This document shows, one piece after another, positions 1-5,486 of a stretch of DNA of 9,175 nt. The stretch spans positions 1-9,175 of the forward strand of contig URJN01000072.1 in NCBI GenBank assembly GCA_900548125.1, written 5' to 3'. Numbering within the stretch: the stretch's first letter is position 1; every line of letters begins with the position of its first letter. Source of the DNA: an uncultured Eubacteriales bacterium. GTDB taxonomy: Bacteria; Bacillota; Clostridia; Christensenellales; Aristaeellaceae. A program made the position numbers and the translations under genes. The notes below the pieces were generated by a model that made no database searches, was not told the origin of the DNA, and was given only the letters and a program-made list of their open reading frames with translations.

Positions 1-77
1 AACCCCTTCTCGCATCTTCTTCATAAAATCTTTTAGGGCTTATCCAGACAGCTCTATCTCTATCAGCACTGTCAGAA

Positions 78-2102
78 TCAAGCGGTTTTAGCGGACTTCT
101 TCGCTCTTTCCACGTTGAGGAACAGTACGACCACGCCGAGAATCAGACCGACGATAGAGGTGACGGTTTCCGGCGTAATCAGGCACATGGCGGCGATGAA
201 GGTCAGCGCACGTTCGATTGCGTTGGCGGTTGTCTTGTAGAAGCCCGCGACGGTGACGGCGAGGAAGTACGTGCCGGCGAGCAGCTGCGCCGCGCCGAGC
301 ACAATTTCCATCACGCTGCCCTGAAGCAGAATGGCGGGATTATATACAAAGACAAACGGAACGAGGAAGCCGACGAGCGCAAAGAGCATGCCGCGCAGAC
401 CGGTTTTCATTGCGTCTGCATCTGCAATACCTGCTGCTGTGTAGGACGCCACGCAGACCGGCGGGGTAATCTGAGCCATGATGCCGTAGTAAAAGACGAA
501 CATGTTCGCTACCAGCGGGCTGATGCCCAACTGCTGCATGGTCGGCACAAACAGAGTCACGCCGACGAGGTAAGCCGCAACGGTCGGCAGAGCCATGCCC
601 AGAAGCATGCAGCCGATCATCGCAATCAGCATGGCGACGAAGAGGTTGGAAAGACCGATGCTGGCAATGACACCTGCGAGGTTCGTCGCCAGAGAGGTCT
701 GCTGGGTCATGACGTTGATGATGATGCCGCAGGCAGCAGTCGGAATCGCGATTTCAGCAGCGGACTTTGCGCCGTCCATGCAGCACTTCCACATCTGCTT
801 CAGACCGGCAAAGCTGCCGTTCTTTTTGCCTTCGACGATATCCGTCCAGGTGTTGCCGGAAGATTCGCCGCCGCCGATGAAGAAGCTGAGCAGGTTGCAC
901 AGCAGGCAGGTCGCGATGCCGTATACGCCGGAACGCATCAGGGAGTTGCCGTTCAGGATGCAGATAATCAATACGACGACCGGAATCAGCAGGTACATGC
1001 GCGGGAGAAGCGGATCGCGGACCTCAATCTTTGCGTCCTCGCTGCCGCCCGCACGCGCTGCGCGCTTTTTAGCCAGGAAGCTGACCAGAACGAATACGCC
1101 GAAGTAATAGGCAAGAGCGGGGATAAGAGCGTCAGCAGCGACTTGCAGATAGTTCATGCCCAGCGTTTCTGCCATGATGAACGCGCCAACGCCCATAATC
1201 GGGGGCATAATCTGACCGCCGGTGGAGGCGACAGCCTCGATTGCGCCCGCTTCTTCCGGTTCATAACCGATTTTTTTCATCATCGGGATGGTCATAACGC
1301 CCGTGGTCGCTACGTTGGCAACCGCAGAACCGGAAACCATGCCCATCAGACCGGAGGAGATAACCGCAGCCTTCGCCGGGCCGCCGGAGGACTTGTTGGA
1401 GAACTTCATGCCCACGTCGATGAGCAGCTTGCCGCCGCCGCATTCAGAGAAGAACGCACCGAAGATGATGAAGTAGAACAGGGAAGTACAAGAGGTCGTC
1501 AGCGGCGTGCCGTATACGCCGTATTCCGCCATCGTCATGCCTTCGGTGAACTTTTCGAACATCTTGGCAAAGGTCTTGTTCTTGGCGGTCGCGACGGTTC
1601 TGAACACGCCTGCCGGCAGGAATGGGGAAACCCAGGAGAAGATGATGAACGCGATGATGAAGAAGAACAGGATGTTGCCCAGCGTGCGGCGCACGGCTTC
1701 CAGCAGCAGCACCACGATGCAGACCATCGCGATGTAATCCACCATCAGCGGCTTGGCGACAGCCATGTCATAGCTTGCCAGACGGGTTACGTTGGAAACG
1801 GTGTAACCAAGCACATAGAGGATTGCCGCGAAGAACACGAGGTCGAACCAGCGCGTCCATGCGAACTTATTCATCTCGGCTTCAGTCGGCTCAACGCCGT
1901 TTGCTTTGCTGCGCTTACGCAGTTTCTTCTGGTAGGTCTTATCGGCCGGATTATACAGGAAAACGAGGGAGAGAGCGAAGCACATATGCACAGGTGTTTG
2001 CAGCATGATGGTCAGCTGCTTGACCAGCGCGAGATACATCTGGAAGATAAAGAAAGCAATCGTAATGAGAATGGTGAACACCTTGCGTGTCTTATTGCTC
2101 AT
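78..2102 (-). CDS. TRAP transporter fused permease (DctQM type, TAXI-associated)
   Basis: Integral membrane permease of a tripartite ATP-independent periplasmic (TRAP) transporter, importing a carboxylate-bearing solute with an ion gradient. The small DctQ-like and large DctM-like subunits are one chain, as is usual in TAXI systems. Numbering from the upstream Met (2114): hydrophobic segments at about 13-55, 90-108 and 122-168 form the DctQ-like part. The DctM-like part begins near 200. It carries the two signature regions of fused TRAP permeases: about 244-316 (GGPAKAA, SGSAVANVATTG, STGGQIMPP) and about 505-563 (GMALPTVAAY, QITPPVCVASYTAAGIA). The length, about 675 residues, is normal. Two ATGs lie 12 nt apart. 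The SD-like AAAGGA (2119-2114) abuts the first but lies 11 nt before the second (2102), so I prefer 2102; 2114 remains possible. The gene is separated from its binding-protein gene by an unusually long structured gap. Substrate cannot be read from sequence. Confidence 0.93.
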   Translation of the reverse strand: MSNKTRKVFTILITIAFFIFQMYLALVKQLTIMLQTPVHMCFALSLVFLYNPADKTYQKKLRKRSKANGVEPTEAEMNKFAWTRWFDLVFFAAILYVLGYTVSNVTRLASYDMAVAKPLMVDYIAMVCIVVLLLEAVRRTLGNILFFFIIAFIIFSWVSPFLPAGVFRTVATAKNKTFAKMFEKFTEGMTMAEYGVYGTPLTTSCTSLFYFIIFGAFFSECGGGKLLIDVGMKFSNKSSGGPAKAAVISSGLMGMVSGSAVANVATTGVMTIPMMKKIGYEPEEAGAIEAVASTGGQIMPPIMGVGAFIMAETLGMNYLQVAADALIPALAYYFGVFVLVSFLAKKRAARAGGSEDAKIEVRDPLLPRMYLLIPVVVLIICILNGNSLMRSGVYGIATCLLCNLLSFFIGGGESSGNTWTDIVEGKKNGSFAGLKQMWKCCMDGAKSAAEIAIPTAACGIIINVMTQQTSLATNLAGVIASIGLSNLFVAMLIAMIGCMLLGMALPTVAAYLVGVTLFVPTMQQLGISPLVANMFVFYYGIMAQITPPVCVASYTAAGIADADAMKTGLRGMLFALVGFLVPFVFVYNPAILLQGSVMEIVLGAAQLLAGTYFLAVTVAGFYKTTANAIERALTFIAAMCLITPETVTSIVGLILGVVVLFLNVERAKKSAKTA

Positions 2103-2159
2103 GCTTTTTTTCATCCTTTCTTGTCATCAGAATCTTGGAGTCGTAGGAGGTTAGAGAGT

Positions 2160-2215
2160 GTATTCTGCATCTAAAACCGTCTTTTCGGTGCGAAACCGCT
2201 TTGTCAGCAGAATAC
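2160..2215. repeat. 9-bp inverted repeat with structured 38-nt loop
   Basis: GTATTCTGC at 2160-2168 is the exact reverse complement of GCAGAATAC at 2207-2215. On the minus strand the enclosed 38 nt can form a further small stem (CGGT/ACCG around TTCGC). The right arm lies in the spacer of the plus-strand promoter described separately. It could be an RNA hairpin in the leader of the permease gene or a pair of operator half-sites. The pairing is visible; function is a guess. Confidence 0.45.
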
Positions 2216-2229
2216 TTTTTTGATATAAC
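2201..2229 (+). promoter_or_regulatory. Plus-strand sigma-A type promoter candidate
   Basis: TTGTCA (2201-2206, 5/6 match to TTGACA), a 17-nt spacer, and TATAAC (2224-2229, 5/6 match to TATAAT) preceded by the extended -10 dinucleotide TG at 2221-2222. The start point would be near 2236. It points opposite to the operon and would produce RNA antisense to the binding-protein transcript. The match is good for an AT-rich gap, but one such match can occur by chance. Confidence 0.45.
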
Positions 2230-2244
2230 AATCAGGAGGATAAG

Positions 2245-2397
2245 ATGGGGGTCTTTGCCCGATTGAAATGTGACGGCTTTGCCCGAACTCCGTCAAATTT
2301 CAATCGGGCAACGCCTAAGCCGTTTAGAAAACTATATCGCTTAAAAAGAGGAGGGCACGGCCACCGGACCGCGCCCCACTCGAAGCTTAAGCGATAA
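2245..2397 (+). CDS. Doubtful 50-residue basic peptide on the opposite strand
   Basis: This is an ATG frame of 50 codons ending in TAA, preceded by AGGAGG (2234-2239) at a 5-nt spacing and by a plausible promoter (2201-2229). The peptide has about 14 Lys/Arg plus 3 His, one Asp and no Glu. A 10-bp DNA direct repeat makes the FAR motif occur twice near the N-terminus. I recognise no family. Against it: the frame runs through two inverted repeats that explain the DNA better as structure, the predicted transcription start falls inside the ribosome site, and the composition looks like translated repeat DNA. It stops just at the outer edge of the composite hairpin (2335-2396). It could be a real small basic peptide, part of a repeat cassette, or an artefact; I favour the last two. 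Confidence 0.2.
   Translation: MGVFARLKCDGFARTPSNFNRATPKPFRKLYRLKRGGHGHRTAPHSKLKR
2256..2310. repeat. Near-perfect 21-bp inverted repeat (REP-like intercistronic hairpin)
   Basis: The arms 2256-2276 (TGCCCGATTG...TGACGG) and 2290-2310 (CCGTCA...CAATCGGGCA) are complementary at 20 of 21 positions, around a 13-nt loop. The loop begins with a second copy of CTTTGCCCGA, which also occurs at 2253-2262, giving a direct repeat spaced by 24 nt. No T-run follows on either strand, so it is not a simple terminator. In the operon transcript it would be a very stable hairpin between the binding-protein and permease messages. Arm length and architecture resemble dispersed palindromic repeats or a miniature element, but only one copy lies in this window. 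Confidence 0.75.
2335..2396 (-). terminator. Terminator-like composite hairpin after the TRAP binding-protein gene
   Basis: Reading the minus strand, GAGTGGGGCGCGG (2381-2369) pairs with CCGTGCCCTCCTC (2360-2348) over 13 positions, with two G-U pairs and one mismatch, around an 8-nt loop. It is followed at once by TTTTT (2347-2343). This is a good intrinsic-terminator shape and works only in the operon direction, since no T-run follows on the plus strand. An outer 10-bp inverted repeat, TTAAGCGATA (2387-2396) and TATCGCTTAA (2335-2344), encloses it and would pair with part of the T-run, so two folds may compete. It lies 43 nt past the stop of the binding-protein gene, so it probably gives partial termination or 3'-end protection, making binding protein exceed permease. 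Confidence 0.72.
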
Positions 2398-2439
2398 CCC
2401 GGTAAGGGGTTGTGGCTTTATTCGGTTGCGAAAATCGGA

Positions 2440-3435
2440 TTACTCGTGCGCGTAGCCCATTTCCTCGTAGTAACGCGCAGCACCCGGATGCAGCTCACAG
2501 CCGGTGAGAGCCTTGGAACCCGCGGTCTCCGGATTGAAGTAATTCAGAGTAGCGGAAGCGGAAACGAGGATGTCCTTGTTCTCGCAAATCGCCTTGGTGA
2601 TGGCGTAAGCGACTTCCTCGTCCATGTCTGCGGAAACGATGATGCACTGCTGAGAGCCAACGGTCTTGATGTCGGCATCCTGCTTATTCCAAGTGCCGGC
2701 GGGAACGGTCACGTAGTCGTAGCCCTGTTCGCAGAGCGCGGCCAGCGTTGCGTCGGAGAGCTGCACGTCGTACATGTCATGCGTGAGGCAAAGCTCGGTG
2801 GTGTTCGCCTGACCCGCGCCGATGTGGTCGATGGTCAGATCATACAGGTCGTCGATGAGTCCATCCTTGATGGCGCCGCCGGAGGTCTTTTCAACGGTCA
2901 GCCAAGCGGGCGGGTTGTTGATGTCGATACCGAACACGCCAAAGACGCGCTCTGCAGCCAGCTCGCCGAAGGAGCCGTTCTTCTTGATGACCATCTTGAC
3001 GGGCTGCTGCTTTTCAACCAGCTCTTCGATGGTGGTGATGCCTGTCGCATTGACGAACTTCTGGGTGAACATCACGTTCACAAAGTCGTTGCCCAGACCG
3101 CCGGCGATGCAGCGGACATCCGGACAGAGCGGAACATTCGCGGACTCAATGCCCGTGGTAGCAGCCCACAGAGCCGGAGCGGAGTTGGACATGGTCAGGT
3201 CAGCTTCGCCTTCCTGAATGAGATACGGAGAAGAAACGTTACCGGAGGAGTTGGAAACCAGCGATACGGTCAGACCGTCAACAGTCTGAATCGCGTTCAT
3301 GATGGCGGTTGCGTAGGTGTAGCCGGCGGTGCCGGTTTCCTGCGTACCGAACAGCAACTCGGCGTTCACAGCCAGAGCGGAGGCGGCCGTCAGCAGCATG
3401 GCAACGGCGAGAACGAGGGTAAGAAGCTTCTTCAT
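2440..3435 (-). CDS. TAXI-family TRAP transporter solute-binding protein
   Basis: Extracytoplasmic receptor that captures the substrate and hands it to the fused TRAP permease. The 331-residue length is normal. Residues 1-22 form a signal peptide: a KK n-region, a hydrophobic core LLTLVLAVAMLL, and a likely cut after ALA-22 or VNA-25. The TAXI-type N-terminal ligand region follows (GTQETGTAGYTYATAI at 30-45; QEGEADLTMSNSAPALWAATTG at 74-95), and the family-like C-terminus reads HPGAARYYEEMGY (316-328). There is no lipobox cysteine near the cleavage site, which is odd for a one-membrane Firmicute. Start chosen at 3435 because AAGGAGG (3450-3444) sits 8 nt before it and the signal peptide begins there. 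An in-frame ATG at 3468 would put the ribosome site inside the gene. It lies 57 nt after pdxA2. Ligand unknown; an acid sugar is inferred from the enzymes. Confidence 0.93.
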   Translation of the reverse strand: MKKLLTLVLAVAMLLTAASALAVNAELLFGTQETGTAGYTYATAIMNAIQTVDGLTVSLVSNSSGNVSSPYLIQEGEADLTMSNSAPALWAATTGIESANVPLCPDVRCIAGGLGNDFVNVMFTQKFVNATGITTIEELVEKQQPVKMVIKKNGSFGELAAERVFGVFGIDINNPPAWLTVEKTSGGAIKDGLIDDLYDLTIDHIGAGQANTTELCLTHDMYDVQLSDATLAALCEQGYDYVTVPAGTWNKQDADIKTVGSQQCIIVSADMDEEVAYAITKAICENKDILVSASATLNYFNPETAGSKALTGCELHPGAARYYEEMGYAHE

Positions 3436-3443
3436 GTTGAGTT

Positions 3444-3450
3444 CCTCCTT
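3444..3450 (-). promoter_or_regulatory. Ribosome binding site deciding the TAXI protein start
   Basis: AAGGAGG on the minus strand, 8 nt before the ATG at 3435. It rules out the longer reading from 3468, which would encode this site as protein. Confidence 0.9.
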
Positions 3451-3457
3451 ATATTTT

Positions 3458-3486
3458 CTAAAAGCCATTCATTCGCGGCTTTTTAG
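3458..3486. repeat. Small hairpin between pdxA2 and the binding-protein gene
   Basis: CTAAAAGCC (3458-3466) pairs with GGCTTTTTAG (3477-3486), with one extra base bulged and a 10-nt loop. On the minus strand it ends 7 nt before the AAGGAGG ribosome site. The T-run is short and lies within the stem, so it is at most a weak attenuator or RNA-processing/stabilising stem. Confidence 0.4.
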
Positions 3487-3492
3487 ACGGGG

Positions 3493-4545
3493 TTATTTTG
3501 CCAGCTTCGCTTTGCGGGCGATGGAGAGACGAATACCGTATTCGATGGAGTTGAGCAGGGAAAGCTCGTTCGCCATGCCGGTTCCTGCCTGATCGAAGGC
3601 AGTACCATGATCGACGGATACGCGGACGATTGGCAGACCCAGCGTCAGGTTGATGCCCTCGACCGCATCCCATTGCTGCTTTTCGCGGTTATAGACGAAA
3701 CCGATGAGCTTGAGCGGGATATGTCCCTGATCGTGGTACATGCAAACCACAATGTCGTACCAGCCGCCGCGCAGCTTGCAGTGAACGGTATCCGGCGGGA
3801 TGGGACCGACGACGTTGATGCCCTCCGCCTGAGCCTGTTCGATGGCAGGCGTAATCTCGTTGATTTCCTCATCGCCGAAGAGTCCGCCCTCACCGCAGTG
3901 CGGGTTCAGACCAGCCACGGCAATGCGCGGGTTTTCGATGCCCAGATCCAGGCAAGCCTGATGGGACATGCGGATGACGTCCAGCACGCGCTCCTTCTTG
4001 CAGCGTTCGCAAGCCTGACGCAGTGAGCAGTGGGTGGAAACATGGGTGACGCGCATCTCCTTGTGCGCCAGCATCATGCAGTATTTATCCGCGTGGGTGT
4101 AATGGGCGTAGATTTCGGTGTGACCGTCGAAGTGATGCCCAGCCTTATTCATGGCTTCTTTGTTCAGTGCGTTGGTGACGGTGCCATCCACCTCGTTCGC
4201 CATCGCCAGCTCGATATCTTTTTTGACGTATTCAAACGCGGCGTTGCCTGCCATGACAGAGACCTTGCCGAGCTCGAGCTTGTCGATATCTATCAGCTTC
4301 ATGTCGTATACGTCGATGGTGCCTTTTTCAAACCTTGCGTCCGCAACGCTCTGAACGGCGTTGATTTTGACATCCGGCATGCCGACATAGGTTTTGGCAG
4401 CTTCCATCACGCAGGCATCGCCGATAACAATCGGACGGCAGCGGTCGTATACATCCGGATGATTGATGAGGGCTTTGATGGTGATTTCCGGTCCGATGGA
4501 CGCGGGATCACCCATGGTAATTCCGATAATCGGCTTCTCGTTCAT
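3493..4545 (-). CDS. pdxA2: PdxA2-type 4-phospho-tetronate dehydrogenase (decarboxylating)
   Basis: NAD-dependent enzyme that oxidises and decarboxylates a 4-phosphorylated C4 acid. In the catabolic PdxA2 branch this is D-threonate 4-phosphate (or the erythronate form) to dihydroxyacetone phosphate plus CO2, in the cytoplasm. Visible family features: GDPASIGPE (12-20); substrate-site GHTE (141-144); metal histidines H172 (STHCSL), H216 (LNPHCGEGG) and H271 (YHDQGHIPLK); substrate-binding K279, N299 and R308. The 350-residue length is slightly above E. coli PdxA because about 11 extra residues lie between K279 and N299. The start has AGAGGA about 9 nt upstream and lies 18 nt after the aldolase gene. 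Automatic annotation may call it PdxA of vitamin B6 synthesis. The DUF1537 kinase in the same operon and the absence of other B6 genes argue for the catabolic role. The exact stereoisomer is inferred. Confidence 0.88.
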   Translation of the reverse strand: MNEKPIIGITMGDPASIGPEITIKALINHPDVYDRCRPIVIGDACVMEAAKTYVGMPDVKINAVQSVADARFEKGTIDVYDMKLIDIDKLELGKVSVMAGNAAFEYVKKDIELAMANEVDGTVTNALNKEAMNKAGHHFDGHTEIYAHYTHADKYCMMLAHKEMRVTHVSTHCSLRQACERCKKERVLDVIRMSHQACLDLGIENPRIAVAGLNPHCGEGGLFGDEEINEITPAIEQAQAEGINVVGPIPPDTVHCKLRGGWYDIVVCMYHDQGHIPLKLIGFVYNREKQQWDAVEGINLTLGLPIVRVSVDHGTAFDQAGTGMANELSLLNSIEYGIRLSIARKAKLAK

Positions 4546-4563
4546 CTTGCTGCTTCCTCTCTT

Positions 4564-5472
4564 TTAACACATGCCCTTAGCGGCATTCTCGGCGAGTACC
4601 TTCTTGATGGCTTCGATGCCTTCTTCCGGCACCTGATTAAACGGCGCGCGGCACAGACCGACATTGTAGCCCAGCAGGCGGACAGCAGTCTTGACGATGG
4701 TGTTCGGGTTGCCGTATTTGAAGCAGGCGCGGAAGGACTGGATGGAGGCGTTTGCTTCCTTCGCTTCCTCGATTTTGCCTGCCATGAACAGGTCGTAAAT
4801 GGATGCCATGGTGTGAGGATAGATATTCGCGCAGCCTGCGATTCCGCCCGTGCCGCCAGCCAGCAGCGTCCAGATAATCAGCTGGTCGTTGCCGGAGAGG
4901 GTGGAGAAGGAGCCGTTCTGTTTGGCCTTGCCCGCGTCGATATAGCCCAGAATGTTGGTGAAGTTGCCGCTGGAATCCTTAGCACCGACGATATTATCAA
5001 TCTGCGCCAGCTTGCCGACTGTCGCAGGGGCAATCGCATTGCCCGTGCGCGCCGGAATATTGTAAAGCACGATGGGCAGGTCTACCGCTTCGGCAACCGC
5101 CTTGTAATGCTCATACAGCTCGTTCTGGCTGGCGGCTGCAAAGCTCGGCGTGATGATGGAAAGCACATCTGCGCCCATATCCTTCGCCATCTTGCTCTGC
5201 TGAATGGTTTCTCTGGTGGAAATACAACCCGTACCCGCGTAGACCGGAACGCGGCCGTTGGTTTCTTCGATGACCGTTTCCAGCACGAGTTTCTTTTCCT
5301 CGCCGTTCAGAATGTAGCCTTCGCCGTTCGTTCCGAAGGGGAACAGCGCGTGTACGCCGCCGGCGATCAGGCGGTTGACCTGCGCACGAAGCTCCGTTAC
5401 ATTGATGCTTTCGTCCTCGTTGAACGGAGTGATAATCGGGGGAATAATGCCCTTGATTTCGACCTGCTTCAT
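4564..5472 (-). CDS. DapA/NanA-family class I aldolase (2-keto-3-deoxy acid lyase)
   Basis: A 302-residue TIM-barrel Schiff-base aldolase, expected to split a 2-keto-3-deoxy sugar acid into pyruvate and an aldehyde. The Schiff-base lysine is K165 (GAKDSSGN), the catalytic tyrosine Y137 (YNIPARTG), and the pyruvate-site loop GTNGEG (47-52) keeps Thr48. Arg142 corresponds to Arg138 of E. coli dihydrodipicolinate synthase, which contacts the carboxylate of the four-carbon aldehyde substrate. However, the second tyrosine of that enzyme's proton relay (Tyr107) is Phe111 here (ITPSF), and Tyr106 is Ser110. A lysine-pathway synthase is therefore unlikely. AGGAG beginning in the stop region of the upstream dehydrogenase gene lies 9 nt before the ATG; the gap to that gene is 14 nt, consistent with coupled translation. 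Its neighbours suggest an acid-sugar substrate whose product feeds the dehydrogenase. Confidence 0.88.
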   Translation of the reverse strand: MKQVEIKGIIPPIITPFNEDESINVTELRAQVNRLIAGGVHALFPFGTNGEGYILNGEEKKLVLETVIEETNGRVPVYAGTGCISTRETIQQSKMAKDMGADVLSIITPSFAAASQNELYEHYKAVAEAVDLPIVLYNIPARTGNAIAPATVGKLAQIDNIVGAKDSSGNFTNILGYIDAGKAKQNGSFSTLSGNDQLIIWTLLAGGTGGIAGCANIYPHTMASIYDLFMAGKIEEAKEANASIQSFRACFKYGNPNTIVKTAVRLLGYNVGLCRAPFNQVPEEGIEAIKKVLAENAAKGMC

Positions 5473-5486
5473 AGGGGTGATCTCCT

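Noticed and set aside
1..24. Possible start of a further minus-strand gene (ATG at 24, eight codons to the edge, MKKMREGV)
   Set aside because: No ribosome site lies upstream and only eight codons are visible, so a gene cannot be supported.
25..77. Weak GACAG/CTGTC inverted repeat after the permease stop as a terminator
   Set aside because: The stem is only about 5-6 bp with a long loop and no T-run follows on the minus strand.
2115..2255. A dedicated minus-strand promoter for the permease
   Set aside because: CTGACA at 2208-2203 resembles a -35 box, but no acceptable -10 lies 16-18 nt downstream; other AT-rich hexamers have no partner.
2160..2396. CRISPR array or riboswitch in the structured gap
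   Set aside because: The repeats are inverted rather than regularly spaced direct repeats, and I cannot match a known riboswitch core.
3493..4545. Vitamin B6 biosynthesis role for the PdxA homologue
   Set aside because: No other B6 gene is nearby, while a DUF1537 kinase, the known catabolic partner of PdxA2, is in the same operon.
4564..5472. Dihydrodipicolinate synthase (lysine pathway) for the DapA homologue
   Set aside because: The relay tyrosine is Phe111 and the neighbours are acid-sugar catabolic genes, not lysine genes.
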